Origin: Candidatus Saccharimonadota bacterium
Lineage (GTDB): Bacteria; Patescibacteriota; Saccharimonadia; Saccharimonadales; Saccharimonadaceae
DNA: 64,000 nucleotides
Assembly: GCA_028286395.1 (NCBI GenBank)
Contig: JAQBRS010000005.1
Span: forward strand, 186,001-250,000
Reading direction: 5' to 3'
Shown piece after piece: positions 8,076-16,563 of this stretch. Position 1 is the first letter of the stretch; each line of letters begins with the position of its first letter. Made by a program: the position numbers and the translations under genes. A model generated the notes under the pieces. That model did not search any database. It was not told the DNA's origin and saw nothing but the letters and a program-made list of their open reading frames with translations.

Positions 8076-8762
8076 ATGAATGAAAGACTAGTCATAAAAG
8101 TTGACCAAAAAGAAATGCTTACTGAGTTCCCAGAAACACAAGCCTACCCTACCAGCGCATCAGTTATTCTTGAACTTGGTGGACTTGCGATGAGATTCGC
8201 ACGAGTCGAACGAGTTCCTCGTTATGACGAGAGAACGCGCGAATCTGATGTCGAGCACAGCTACATGCTCGGCATGGTCGCAAGTGAACTAGCCCACATG
8301 CTATATCCGGCAACATTGAATGCCAGCCTGGTGAATGATTATGCGATGGTACACGATTTAATCGAAGTAAAGACGGGTGACGTTGCGACATTTCAGCTCG
8401 ACGACGATGCGCTTTTACAAAAAGAACAGACTGAGCATGCCGCACTCGAGAGTCTGCTCGCCGAACTACCACCAAGAACAAGAGGGCTACTCTACGACTA
8501 CGAACAACAAGCTGATCTTGAATCACGATTCACTCGTGCAGTTGATAAGCTCCTACCGGTCGTTGTCGATATTCTTGGTGCCGGACGAAAGATAATGAAT
8601 GAAGACTATGATGTACACACGTCTGCCGAACTAGGCCTTGCCCACGATAGCCTCCGAAAAAGAATGGCTGAACGATTCAACGAATTCCCACAACTTGTTG
8701 CAGATTATTCCCTACTTTGTGAACTATTCGAAGTAGAGTTCGGCGTTACTGCGCAAATGTAG
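8076..8762 (+). CDS. HD-domain 5'-nucleotidase-like protein (YfbR/HDDC2 type)
   Basis: 228 residues. The HD metal ligands are visible: ESDVEHSYMLGM (first His), VHDLIEVKTGDV (HD pair followed by Glu) and FTRAVDKLLPVV (last Asp). YfbR/HDDC2 proteins dephosphorylate dNMPs. It has a leadered start: TTACAG-17-GATAAT upstream and AAAGG 10 nt before ATG. The 3' end overlaps the convergent membrane-protein gene by 17 bp. It neighbours DNPH1-like and Nudix genes, which suggests nucleotide-pool work. Confidence 0.8.
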   Translation: MNERLVIKVDQKEMLTEFPETQAYPTSASVILELGGLAMRFARVERVPRYDERTRESDVEHSYMLGMVASELAHMLYPATLNASLVNDYAMVHDLIEVKTGDVATFQLDDDALLQKEQTEHAALESLLAELPPRTRGLLYDYEQQADLESRFTRAVDKLLPVVVDILGAGRKIMNEDYDVHTSAELGLAHDSLRKRMAERFNEFPQLVADYSLLCELFEVEFGVTAQM

Positions 8763-9126
8763 TCGGGTCACCGAATTCAAGCACCTCCGGGTTCAGGGGA
8801 TCACCGTTAAACGCATCTACGCCCTTGGCCTTGTCGGCTTGTTGGTCGTAGATTGTCGTAAAGTCATTTACCGTCCCCTTGTTCACAGGACCAAATGCGC
8901 TGTAATCCGTCACGGGATCAGTTCGATCAACCTTGTTACTGACGGACTGGTAGCCTGGACGGCTAAGGTCGAGTTGTGCCGAACCACTCACGTTATAGAT
9001 CACGATACTGATCGAGACAAGAATGGTCGCAACGACAAGTGTTCCGATGATCAACAGCAAGAATCGGTGCTCAATCCAGAAACTGAGTTGCTCCCCCTGT
9101 GTCAGTACTGTCGGTTCGTCGTCCAT
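8746..9126 (-). CDS. Single-pass hypothetical membrane protein
   Basis: 126 residues: a short N-terminus, a span at about 22-46 (FLLLIIGTLVVATILVSISI), then an external polar domain of about 80 residues ending FGDPTTFAQ. The start codon overlaps the stop of the upstream secreted-protein gene by one base (TAATG), so the two are coupled and probably act together at the surface. No family recognised. Confidence 0.65.
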   Translation of the reverse strand: MDDEPTVLTQGEQLSFWIEHRFLLLIIGTLVVATILVSISIVIYNVSGSAQLDLSRPGYQSVSNKVDRTDPVTDYSAFGPVNKGTVNDFTTIYDQQADKAKGVDAFNGDPLNPEVLEFGDPTTFAQ

Positions 9127-9665
9127 TAGTTACTCCCCGTCACCCTATCGAAATTAAGCATAAAGTCGTTCACTGCCGAACGATAGTCATCAATGTACTG
9201 ATTAAGGTGCAGGATGTCGTCGTGGACAGTGGTGCGTTTTGTGCGGGCATCGAGCAACGCAGTATGGAATCCAACTTGATCTTTACTACAGTCGATTTTG
9301 ATGGTCGTCGAGAGTTGCTTTTCGTACGCTTGATAATCGTTACGGAACGTCGCCAGTGCTGTCTGGTATTCATCCGACACAACAACCAGGCCTTTATTGT
9401 CTAGTCCGTTGTTTCCAAGGCGAGCGTTGAAGTTGCCCATGAGTTTGCTTCCCATTGATTCGTAAATTTGGCCACGGTTCACGCGCAACAAGGCGTCACT
9501 CGCATGAAGTTGGTTAAGGGAACCTTTGATTGAAAGACAGTTCGCACTAATTCGACTGACCTGGTCGGCCGACAAATCTTCGGCATATGTATTTTTTAAT
9601 GCAAAGACCGACAGCAGTGAAGCGGCAATCAAGGCAAATGCAACAAGGCGGACTCGTGTGTTCAT
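9126..9665 (-). CDS. Secreted hypothetical helical protein
   Basis: 179 residues with a signal peptide (MNTRVRLVAFALIAASLLSVFA, cleavage probably near residue 28, TYAED). The mature part looks helical with two cysteines (ANCLSI and IDCSKD), one near each end. It is first gene of a two-gene unit with the membrane protein. TTACAT-16-TATAAT sits upstream and the -10 ends 8 nt before ATG. I know no function. Confidence 0.65.
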   Translation of the reverse strand: MNTRVRLVAFALIAASLLSVFALKNTYAEDLSADQVSRISANCLSIKGSLNQLHASDALLRVNRGQIYESMGSKLMGNFNARLGNNGLDNKGLVVVSDEYQTALATFRNDYQAYEKQLSTTIKIDCSKDQVGFHTALLDARTKRTTVHDDILHLNQYIDDYRSAVNDFMLNFDRVTGSN

Positions 9666-9673
9666 GTTACTTT

Positions 9674-9701
9674 ATTATACCGTTTATCTCGTTAAATGTA
9701 A
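9674..9701 (-). promoter_or_regulatory. Promoter TTACAT-16-TATAAT, near-leaderless
   Basis: The -10 TATAAT (9674-9679) ends 8 nt before the ATG at 9665. It lies between this gene and the stop of the MutY-like gene. Confidence 0.6.
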
Positions 9702-10484
9702 CCGACCGTCAGTCTGAGTTACGAAGCCTTCGTTCTTGAGGGCCGAGAGTGCTCGGTCAAACCGTTCATCATCTGGGAGTTGGTTGTGTAAATCAGGCTC
9801 GGCGTAATCCCGTGTTGCAAGTGCCTTAAGGATGAGGCCTCGAATTTCACGCAAACTTCCCTTCAAGGGGGCTTGTTTCTTATACTGGGCGCTTTTATTG
9901 ATACGTCCGACGCCCCGCTTCTTCAAAAATGAGCCATAGTCCATTAATGCCCAGTACCACTCGCGCGGGTGCTCTTTGTCGATCGTTTCGGCAACTAATA
10001 CCTTTAACTCAGCGTCCGTGACTAAGGGTTGATTTTCGAAAAAGTGGTGAAAATAGACCGTTCGGACATTCGTCTCGATAAAAACAACTGGCTGATTAAA
10101 ACTATACGCAAGAATTGCACCCGCCGTATTCGGCCCAACCCCAGGCAGACTAACGAGTCCTTCGTAGGTATCGGGGATCGTACCGTCATACTCGGCGACA
10201 ACTTTTCTTGCAGCTTCGTGCAGGAACTTAGCGCGCCGATTGTAGCCAAGACCGCTCCAGATAGTGAGCACTTTCGACAGAGGTGCTATCGCCAAATCGG
10301 CAATCGTCGGAAACGTACCCATAAATAATTCAAACTTCGGAATGACACGATCAACTTGAGTTTGCTGCAGCATTAATTCGCTGACTAATACAAAGTACGG
10401 CTCGGTAGTATCGCGCCACGGCATATCTCGGTAGAGCTCTCGCCCCTTTTCCCAGACTCGTTCATTAAATCCCAAAACATTCAC
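9684..10484 (-). CDS. MutY-like A/G-specific adenine glycosylase, no Fe-S cluster
   Basis: About 266 residues of the HhH-GPD superfamily. Visible are SELMLQQTQVDRV (MutY catalytic Glu and the QQT motif), the hairpin LPGVGPNTAGAIL, and FIETNVRTVY where MutY normally has an Asp (LDGNV), here Glu. The four cysteines of the 4Fe-4S loop are absent; a segment GRINKSAQYKKQAPLKGS takes their place. The C-terminus looks like a winged helix instead of the MutT-like 8-oxoG domain. I choose the GTG at 10484 because TATAAT ends 6 nt before it. The role is probably removal of A opposite 8-oxoG, but the changes leave this open. Confidence 0.78.
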   Translation of the reverse strand: MNVLGFNERVWEKGRELYRDMPWRDTTEPYFVLVSELMLQQTQVDRVIPKFELFMGTFPTIADLAIAPLSKVLTIWSGLGYNRRAKFLHEAARKVVAEYDGTIPDTYEGLVSLPGVGPNTAGAILAYSFNQPVVFIETNVRTVYFHHFFENQPLVTDAELKVLVAETIDKEHPREWYWALMDYGSFLKKRGVGRINKSAQYKKQAPLKGSLREIRGLILKALATRDYAEPDLHNQLPDDERFDRALSALKNEGFVTQTDGRLHLTR

Positions 10485-10490
10485 TGATCT

Positions 10491-10519
10491 ATTATACTTT
10501 AAGACCCGAAGCGTATAAT
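10491..10519. promoter_or_regulatory. Divergent leaderless promoters for the mutY-like gene and msrA
   Basis: Minus-strand TATAAT (10491-10496) ends 6 nt before GTG at 10484. Plus-strand TATAAT (10514-10519) ends 6 nt before ATG at 10526. Both predict transcripts that start on the start codon. Confidence 0.7.
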
Positions 10520-10525
10520 AAGAGT

Positions 10526-11053
10526 ATGACGACATATGTGATCGCAGGTGGATGTTTCTGGTGTCTAGACGCTGTTTATCGCCGACTTAAAGGGGTAACC
10601 GAAGTCGTCAGTGGCTACGCTGGTGGTGATACCGTTGACCCTAGTTACGAAGAAGTCTCAACTGGCGACACTGGTCACGCAGAAGTCGTGAAGATAACTT
10701 TCGATGAATCGATCATACCGGATGATGTGATTCTTGACCTGTTCTTCCTGATTCACGACCCAACAACCTTAAATCGACAAGGTGCAGATGTCGGGACACA
10801 ATACCGCTCGGCTATGTACTACACCGACGACACGCAAAAAGAAGCTTTCGAAGCGGCCGAAGAGCGTGCCAAAGCACATTGGGATGCACCCCTCACCACA
10901 GAGTTAAAGAAGCTTGATGCTTTCTATCCGGCCGAGGACTACCATCAAGACTATTTCAATAAAAATCCGGGCAATGGCTACTGCTCTATCGTCATTGCGC
11001 CAAAAATTGTAAAAGCACGATCTGTCTACACTACTTGGTTCAAAGAGGCATAG
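10526..11053 (+). CDS. msrA: Peptide methionine sulfoxide reductase A
   Basis: 175 residues, full length for MsrA. The active site GGCFWC is at about residues 8-13. Conserved GYAGG, GHAEVVKI, FFLIHDPTTLNRQGADVGTQYRSA and the C-terminal YHQDYFNKNPGNGYC follow. The enzyme reduces methionine-S-sulfoxide in proteins with thioredoxin-type recycling. It is transcribed from a leaderless promoter, divergent from the MutY-like gene, and followed by the metallo-hydrolase gene 26 nt on. Confidence 0.95.
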   Translation: MTTYVIAGGCFWCLDAVYRRLKGVTEVVSGYAGGDTVDPSYEEVSTGDTGHAEVVKITFDESIIPDDVILDLFFLIHDPTTLNRQGADVGTQYRSAMYYTDDTQKEAFEAAEERAKAHWDAPLTTELKKLDAFYPAEDYHQDYFNKNPGNGYCSIVIAPKIVKARSVYTTWFKEA

Positions 11054-11079
11054 CAAAACGTAACCAAAGAGGAGTTTAT

Positions 11080-11715
11080 ATGGAATTAACAAAGTACGAA
11101 CACGCCTGTTTTACCGTCACGAAAGATGGCAAAGTTATTGTCGTTGACCCGGGGTCATTTACGACTGACCTTATGGTTCCAGAAAATGTCGTTGCGATTA
11201 TCATTACGCACGAACATGGTGACCACCTTGATACGGATCTGATCTCCGAGATTATAGGTGAAAATCCTAAAGCGGTCATTCTCGGCCCGCAAGACGTCAC
11301 CGCTAAACTTGGCAAATTCGAAACACGAACCGTTCACGGTGGTGATAGCTTTGCACTTGAAGGATTTGATCTCGATTTTTATGGTGACGACCACGCAGTC
11401 ATCCATAAAGATATACCCACTGCCCAAAATGTCGGTGTATTGATTGAAGACCGACTGTACTACCCTGGGGATTCATTCACAATGCCAGAAAAATCAGTTG
11501 ATACCCTAGCCCTTCCAGTCGCTGCACCGTGGCTGAAAATTTCAGAGGCAATCGAATTCATGAAAGCAGTTGGGGCTCGCTTTACGTTCCCGACCCACGA
11601 TGCGATTCTGAGTACTCAAGGAAAAGCGGTAACCGACAGCGTGATTGATCGCTTTGCGGAGGCAGCTGGCACTGAATATCAACGTATCGATGGAGAAACG
11701 ATCGAGATCGAATAA
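11080..11715 (+). CDS. Metallo-beta-lactamase-fold hydrolase (UPF0173-like)
   Basis: 211 residues. Zinc motif THEHGDHLD at about 46-54, a later DDHAVIH and FPTHDA providing further ligands, and YYPGDSFT with the bridging Asp. The compact size with no extra domain fits UPF0173-type hydrolases of unknown substrate. The start at 11080 is preferred because AGAGGAG lies 7 nt upstream; in-frame codons further upstream overlap msrA. It is coupled to the AlkA-like gene by TAATG. Confidence 0.82.
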   Translation: MELTKYEHACFTVTKDGKVIVVDPGSFTTDLMVPENVVAIIITHEHGDHLDTDLISEIIGENPKAVILGPQDVTAKLGKFETRTVHGGDSFALEGFDLDFYGDDHAVIHKDIPTAQNVGVLIEDRLYYPGDSFTMPEKSVDTLALPVAAPWLKISEAIEFMKAVGARFTFPTHDAILSTQGKAVTDSVIDRFAEAAGTEYQRIDGETIEIE

Positions 11716-12365
11716 TGACCGATACATTTGTTGCTAATCCTGAAAATCTCAAAAAAGCCGCCGACTATCTTTCGCGTGTCGACGCGGGTCTTGCGGCCGT
11801 GGTTGCACGTGCTGGTATCGCAAACATTGTTCCAAATAAAAACTACTACCAGGCATTGGTAGAGAGTATTATTTCGCAACAACTCAGTGTCAAAGCAGCC
11901 GCAACGATTGAGCGACGCTTTCTTGACCTGTTTCCTGGCGACGCATTTCCGACCCCTGGCATGATTCTTGAAAAAGATATCGAGGAACTACGAGGCGTAG
12001 GATTATCACGTCAAAAAGGTACTTATATTCAAGACCTCGCCGTAAAAGTCCTGGAGGAAACCGTCCGTTTTAATCATCTCGACGCACTCTCCAACGATGA
12101 GGTTATCGCTGAATTGACCCAAATTAAAGGCGTCGGCGTTTGGACCGTTCATATGTTCCTTATCTTCTGCATGGGGCGTTTGGATGTCCTCCCTACTGGT
12201 GATCTTGGGATTAAAAATGGTATACATAGCCTTTACCGATTACACGAAAAACCATCCCCCGAAGAGATGGAAAAGTTGGCGAAAAAACATAAATGGCATC
12301 CGTACGAATCAGTCGCCAGTTGGTATATCTGGCATTCGCTCGACAATAAGCCAGCGATAAGCTAA
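11715..12365 (+). CDS. AlkA-like DNA-3-methyladenine glycosylase
   Basis: 216 residues of the HhH-GPD fold. YYQALVESIISQQLSVKAA is the usual start of the glycosylase core, IKGVGVWTVHMFL is the helix-hairpin-helix, and PTGDLGIKNG carries the catalytic Asp. The enzyme removes alkylated purines. The start overlaps the stop of the metallo-hydrolase gene. It is short, lacking the N-terminal domain of E. coli AlkA, as in many bacterial and eukaryotic Mag-type enzymes. Confidence 0.87.
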   Translation: MTDTFVANPENLKKAADYLSRVDAGLAAVVARAGIANIVPNKNYYQALVESIISQQLSVKAAATIERRFLDLFPGDAFPTPGMILEKDIEELRGVGLSRQKGTYIQDLAVKVLEETVRFNHLDALSNDEVIAELTQIKGVGVWTVHMFLIFCMGRLDVLPTGDLGIKNGIHSLYRLHEKPSPEEMEKLAKKHKWHPYESVASWYIWHSLDNKPAIS

Positions 12366-12366
12366 C

Positions 12367-12876
12367 TTATTGACCCAGCAGGCTGTTGATTTGGCTCTGT
12401 TGATTGCCGCTGGCACCTTGTATCTGATTTTGTAAATCACTAAGACCAGGGATACTTCCGTTTTGGAATGCATCAACCAGATTGAAAATCCCTAAAATAA
12501 GAAGTGCGCCGTACACGAGAACGACCACGCCAAGAATAATCGAAAACCAGAGAATAGTTCGTCCAGCGAACTTTCTATACTCTTCGGCCTGTAATGTCAG
12601 CCTGCCCTGCTTGTCGCGGAAGGTACCCGTCATAATCACAATCATGTCAGTAAGCGCCCAGAAACCAAGACCACCAAAGGTAAGCATCTTCAGAATACCG
12701 GTTCCGTAAAAGCCCATATAGATACGGTCAACGCCGAACACTCCCCACATAAAACTAAAGAAGAACAGTACCAGGAAATGTCGCTGACGCGGAATCTTCT
12801 TCGCATGTATATCGAGTGCTGTCTGAACTGGTTGGTCGGAAGTGACAGGCTCAGGCACTGTTTGTTCGGGTTGCAT
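12367..12876 (-). CDS. TM2-domain membrane protein
   Basis: 169 residues. The central region FMWGVFGVDRIYMGFYGTG, then KMLTFGGLGFWALTDM, is a clear TM2 domain (two spans with a short G-x-D-R-F/I-Y-x-G turn). A third span follows at about 110-135. The N-terminus is polar and Pro-rich and the C-terminus is Gln/Asn-rich. Function is unknown in bacteria. TATAAT ends 7 nt before ATG. Confidence 0.8.
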   Translation of the reverse strand: MQPEQTVPEPVTSDQPVQTALDIHAKKIPRQRHFLVLFFFSFMWGVFGVDRIYMGFYGTGILKMLTFGGLGFWALTDMIVIMTGTFRDKQGRLTLQAEEYRKFAGRTILWFSIILGVVVLVYGALLILGIFNLVDAFQNGSIPGLSDLQNQIQGASGNQQSQINSLLGQ

Positions 12877-12883
12877 AAGCTTT

Positions 12884-12889
12884 ATTATA
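12884..12889 (-). promoter_or_regulatory. -10 TATAAT of TM2 gene
   Basis: Ends 7 nt before ATG at 12876 and lies in the small inverted repeat AAGCT-ATAATA-AAGCTT. No clear -35. Confidence 0.5.
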
Positions 12890-12904
12890 GCTTATCGATA
12901 GTGA

Positions 12905-13315
12905 TTATTTGTTTGGCCAGTTTTCGGCAACAAGTTGTTTATATTCAATGGACATGTGTTGAATTGCTTCGACTTCATCAGTAGTCATCCATACGGCGTA
13001 CTCAAAAGCTGGATCTGGTGGATTTAAGACAATATCTGCTGGCGCAGTCGCTGTGTAAGCTAAGATAACCGAGCCTTCGTCACCATTACGAAGAAAGAAA
13101 CTCTTTTTTTCGAACACGTCTAGGGAAATACCTACCTCTTCGTTCAGCTCACGGATGAGCGCCTGATCTGGCAGTTCACCGTCTTCGAGGTGACCACCAG
13201 GAAGGCCATGCAATCCTTCACGGAGAGGATACACCATGACCAGTACTTTGTTGCCATCGTGTGAATAGAGAGCAATCTTTATAGAGACTTCGTGCTTGAC
13301 GTAGTCATCTGCCAT
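12905..13315 (-). CDS. Nudix hydrolase
   Basis: 136 residues with a complete Nudix box, GHLEDGELPDQALIRELNEE followed by VGI (G-x5-E-x7-RE-U-x-EE-x-GU). The fold and size fit MutT/ADP-ribose-type pyrophosphatases; substrate is unknown. The start overlaps the AspRS stop by one base (TAATG), so it is translated from the aspS transcript. Confidence 0.85.
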   Translation of the reverse strand: MADDYVKHEVSIKIALYSHDGNKVLVMVYPLREGLHGLPGGHLEDGELPDQALIRELNEEVGISLDVFEKKSFFLRNGDEGSVILAYTATAPADIVLNPPDPAFEYAVWMTTDEVEAIQHMSIEYKQLVAENWPNK

Positions 13316-14628
13316 TACGGTGTCAATCGATTAATGTCGCGTGGGAAGAGAGTTGCTTCCTTGATGTTGTTGAGTCCAACAATCTTCTGCGTGAGACGCT
13401 CGAGGCCCATACCGAAACCGCCATGGACCGGCAATCCGTATTTAAAGGCAGATAGATAGTACTTGAATCCATCGGATTCTGGGTCGCCACCAGCAATCGT
13501 TTTGAGTTGTTCGACGAGGACGTCGTAACGGTTTTCACGCATGCTAATGGTTGCGATCTCAACGCCACGGAAAATAAGGTCGGCACGTTCTGCAATTTCA
13601 GGATTTTCAGTGGATTTACGGTGGTAAAACTTCATTTCGCTGGCTGGCCACTGTGTGACGAATACCGCTTCACTGCCAAGGTTCTTCTTTGCGTACTCGG
13701 TAACCCACTTTTCTTCATCAGGGCGCATATCTTTTTCACCACGGCTGTCCTCGCCTGTCGCCTTGCTATACAGTTCGTGAATTTCTTCGAGTCCGAGTTG
13801 TGGGATATTTTCGGCTAGGACAATCGGTTGTGCGTTCCAACTCTTCAGTTCTGGTTCACGTTGCACCCAAACGTCAGATGCAACTGCTTTTAGAAGTCCG
13901 CCAGCAAACCCAAGCAGTTCTTGGAAGTCAACGAAGCCCACTTCGGCATCAATCGTGAGGTACTCTGTCATATGACGAGTCGTTGCAGATGGTTCCGCAC
14001 GATAGGTAGAGCCAATTTCGTATGAACGCTCAAAGACACCAACCATAATTTGCTTGTAGAACTGGCCGCTTTGCGCCAATGTCGCCTCTTTGCCAAAGTA
14101 ATCGAGTGTGAAGACTTCCGCTCCGCCTTCACTGGCTCCAGGGAGCAGTTTTGGTGAGTTGAACTCTGTAAATTCTTCACGGGCGAAATACTGACGGACT
14201 GATTCTTTAACGGCTGCCTGAATCTTAAAGATGTTTGCCTCACGAGTATTACGAAGTCCAATCACACGGTTCTCGAACAATGTGTCGAGGTTTTCAGATT
14301 TGTGGTCGAGTGGTTTGTCGATCTCGATCGGGGATTCAAAAGTCACAGGAACGAGTACTTCAACGGTGACGTCGTGAAGTTCAGCGCCACCAGGTGCACG
14401 CTCATCAGCAGTCACCACACCAGTAAAAGCAAGGATGCTCCCTGTTTGGAGCCCTCGAAGCTTCTCAATTTCTTCTTTGTTGTCGATCAGACTTTGCGCG
14501 AGACCCGTACGGTCGCGCAATGTAATAAAGTTGAGTCCGCCAAGAAGGCGCTTTTTGTGTAGCCAGCCTTGAATCGTTACTGTCTCGCCCGGTCGACTGG
14601 CAATGTCTCGTATTAATGTTCGTGTCAT
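13315..14628 (-). CDS. aspS: Aspartyl-tRNA synthetase, archaeal/type-2 form
   Basis: 437 residues, the short archaeal-type AspRS without the GAD insertion of bacterial AspRS. It has an OB-fold anticodon-binding domain at about 1-110 (VTIQGWLHKKRLLGGLNFITLRD). The class II core follows, with motif 2 at YEIGSTYRAEPSATTRHMTEY and motif 3 at GGFGMGLERLTQKI. This form is often non-discriminating and also charges tRNA-Asn when AsnRS is absent. An extended -10 (TGATAAAAT) lies about 9 nt before ATG. The Nudix gene is coupled behind it. Confidence 0.9.
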   Translation of the reverse strand: MTRTLIRDIASRPGETVTIQGWLHKKRLLGGLNFITLRDRTGLAQSLIDNKEEIEKLRGLQTGSILAFTGVVTADERAPGGAELHDVTVEVLVPVTFESPIEIDKPLDHKSENLDTLFENRVIGLRNTREANIFKIQAAVKESVRQYFAREEFTEFNSPKLLPGASEGGAEVFTLDYFGKEATLAQSGQFYKQIMVGVFERSYEIGSTYRAEPSATTRHMTEYLTIDAEVGFVDFQELLGFAGGLLKAVASDVWVQREPELKSWNAQPIVLAENIPQLGLEEIHELYSKATGEDSRGEKDMRPDEEKWVTEYAKKNLGSEAVFVTQWPASEMKFYHRKSTENPEIAERADLIFRGVEIATISMRENRYDVLVEQLKTIAGGDPESDGFKYYLSAFKYGLPVHGGFGMGLERLTQKIVGLNNIKEATLFPRDINRLTP

Positions 14629-14663
14629 ATTAGTAGTATTTTATCACCTCTTTACCCCTTAGG

Positions 14664-15680
14664 CTAGAGGTCGATATGGTTCTTGGGTGAATTGTTGTCG
14701 ACTGCTTTCTTCTCGGCAATCGAGTAAAGGCTTTCGTGATTGTCATCTTCATCAACAATTTCGCGGCCAATTAATGTCTCGATGACGTCTTCAAGCGTCA
14801 AGAGTCCAACAGTTTCACGGTACTCATTAATCACAATAAACAAATGATGACGAGTTTCGATGAATGCCGCTAGCGCGTGTTCGAGATTGTCATCGTGGCG
14901 AATATAAAATACTTTTGGCTCCATCGCCTTTTCTGCCGTGACTGAATTCTTAATATCTAGAGATAACAAATCATTGATGTGCAAGATACCGACAACGTGA
15001 TCAATATCATTTGCAATCACAGGAAGACGACTATGTCCTAGTTCGTGAATCTCACTGAGGACCAGTGGACCGAGGAACTCTGACTTCTTAATCGTCTTAA
15101 TAGCACTCTTCGGCGTCATGATACTCTCAACTATCTGATCTTTGAACGAAAGCCCGGATATGATTAATGCCTTTTCATCAGCAGACAAAATATCACCCGA
15201 TTGAGCAATCAAGCGTTGCAGTTCTTCGCGAGAATCAAATCGGTGGTAAGGCTCAACGTGTGGAACGGTGACCGCCTGCACAAACTTAAAAACTGGTTGT
15301 AATTTCTCGACAGCATCAAGGTACGGCGCCTCGTAACGACGATAGATACGTGCCGACAAACGACTCATTGGCCCCCAATGAGCAATTACTGGATAGAGTA
15401 AGGTGCCTGCGACCGCAATGACGATCCCCAGAAGCCAGCCAAACGTCACGACAGATAATACGATAAACGCGACAAGGAGTATTCCTATCTTAGCCGCAAT
15501 CGCCGCATAGACGTTCGGGAGTAATAGTTCACGACGATGTTGCGCCTTTGCCTCTTTACTGGCGTGAGATCGCCTGTGGAGCTCATATTGGCTTACTAGA
15601 TGAGGCACAGGATGAATGCCAGCGACAATCACAAGCGAAAAGAACACAAGGACGGTAACAATAACCAAGAACGTAAACAT
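14664..15680 (-). CDS. CNNM/CBS-pair membrane protein (hemolysin C-like)
   Basis: About 338 residues. An N-terminal membrane domain at about 1-110 is shorter than the usual DUF21, followed by a linker and a CBS pair: IMTPKSAIKTI ... GHSRLPVIANDIDHVVGILHINDL and MEPKVFYIRHDDNLEHAL ... HHLFIVINEYRETVGLLTLEDVIE. CBS pairs bind adenosyl ligands. Related CNNM/CorC proteins act in Mg or Co handling. I start it at ATG 15680 because the upstream extension reads across the divergent promoter region. The C-terminal CorC_HlyC domain is missing. Confidence 0.78.
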   Translation of the reverse strand: MFTFLVIVTVLVFFSLVIVAGIHPVPHLVSQYELHRRSHASKEAKAQHRRELLLPNVYAAIAAKIGILLVAFIVLSVVTFGWLLGIVIAVAGTLLYPVIAHWGPMSRLSARIYRRYEAPYLDAVEKLQPVFKFVQAVTVPHVEPYHRFDSREELQRLIAQSGDILSADEKALIISGLSFKDQIVESIMTPKSAIKTIKKSEFLGPLVLSEIHELGHSRLPVIANDIDHVVGILHINDLLSLDIKNSVTAEKAMEPKVFYIRHDDNLEHALAAFIETRHHLFIVINEYRETVGLLTLEDVIETLIGREIVDEDDNHESLYSIAEKKAVDNNSPKNHIDL

Positions 15681-15770
15681 TATGTCCCTATTGTACCTTA
15701 CCGGGGCCTCTCGGATAGCGATGATTTGTCTGCTACAATAAGTATAGTTAAATTTTGGAGGTTCATGTAC

Positions 15771-16463
15771 ATGGGTAAAGTGAGATGGATTATTTTTAGC
15801 GCAGTCATTGTGCTCGTTCTTGGAGGATTGGTCATCTATTCCCACGTTTCAAACCCGTCTATTGATGTCAGTAGCGTTGATACAAACAGTATTATCTCGG
15901 CCAGTGCGCAGAATGGCCAAATTGCAGATCACGTCTTTGGGAAAGCGGACAGCAAGGTTGTCTTCGTTGAATACGGTGACTTCCAGTGTCCAAGTTGTGG
16001 TGGCGCATACGCACAAGTAAAGGCAGCGACAGAGCAATATCAAGACAAGGTTGCCTTTATCTTCCGTAACTTCCCTCTTACAACCATTCACCCGAATGCG
16101 CGTGTTGCAGCGGCGGCAGCTGAAGCAGCCGGATTACAGGGTAAATACTGGGAAATGCACAACTTGCTCTACGAATCACAGACCGCGTGGGAGACCCTTA
16201 CGGGTGACCAACGAACCGCTGAATTCGTTGGCTATGCAGGTCAGCTCAGCCTCGATGAGGCTAAGTTCAAAACTGATCTTGCGTCAGCAGTCGTAAACAA
16301 GAAAATCTCATTCGACCAAGCCCTTGGTAAGAAGATCGGCGTTAGTGCAACCCCTACCTTCTATCTTAACGGTAAACAGCTCTCAAGCACTGACTCAGGA
16401 CAAATCGTCCAGGGTAGCACCAGTGTCCTCACGGGACTCTTCGATAAAGCACTCGCGAATTAA
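15771..16463 (+). CDS. Membrane-anchored DsbA-like thiol oxidoreductase
   Basis: 230 residues. N-terminal anchor at about 5-25 (WIIFSAVIVLVLGGLVIYS), then a thioredoxin_4/DsbA fold with active site DFQCPSCGGAY (CPSC) and the cis-Pro segment VSATPTFYLNGK. It likely makes or exchanges disulfides in secreted proteins, and many secreted proteins in this window carry cysteine pairs. GGAGG stands 9 nt before the ATG at 15771; the ATG at 15764 is too close to it. An extended -10 TGCTACAAT precedes the leader. Confidence 0.87.
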   Translation: MGKVRWIIFSAVIVLVLGGLVIYSHVSNPSIDVSSVDTNSIISASAQNGQIADHVFGKADSKVVFVEYGDFQCPSCGGAYAQVKAATEQYQDKVAFIFRNFPLTTIHPNARVAAAAAEAAGLQGKYWEMHNLLYESQTAWETLTGDQRTAEFVGYAGQLSLDEAKFKTDLASAVVNKKISFDQALGKKIGVSATPTFYLNGKQLSSTDSGQIVQGSTSVLTGLFDKALAN

Positions 16464-16466
16464 AAA

Positions 16467-16487
16467 CTAGGGGGTCAACCCCCCTAG
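16467..16487 (+). terminator. Hairpin after dsbA-like gene
   Basis: CTAGGGGG and CCCCCTAG arms directly after the stop codon. No T-run follows; a stronger terminator comes 20 nt later. Confidence 0.5.
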
Positions 16488-16507
16488 TACATGCGTCTTA
16501 ATAAGTG

Positions 16508-16542
16508 AAAACACCCCGGTGCCTTGGGGTGTTTTCTTTTTT
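16508..16542. terminator. Strong intrinsic terminator
   Basis: AAAACACCCC, loop GGTGCCTT, GGGGTGTTTT, then CTTTTTT on the plus strand. The minus strand also ends in a T-rich arm, so it could serve the small frame at 16564-16656. Confidence 0.88.
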
Positions 16543-16563
16543 GGTCAACTCAGAACGAGTTGT

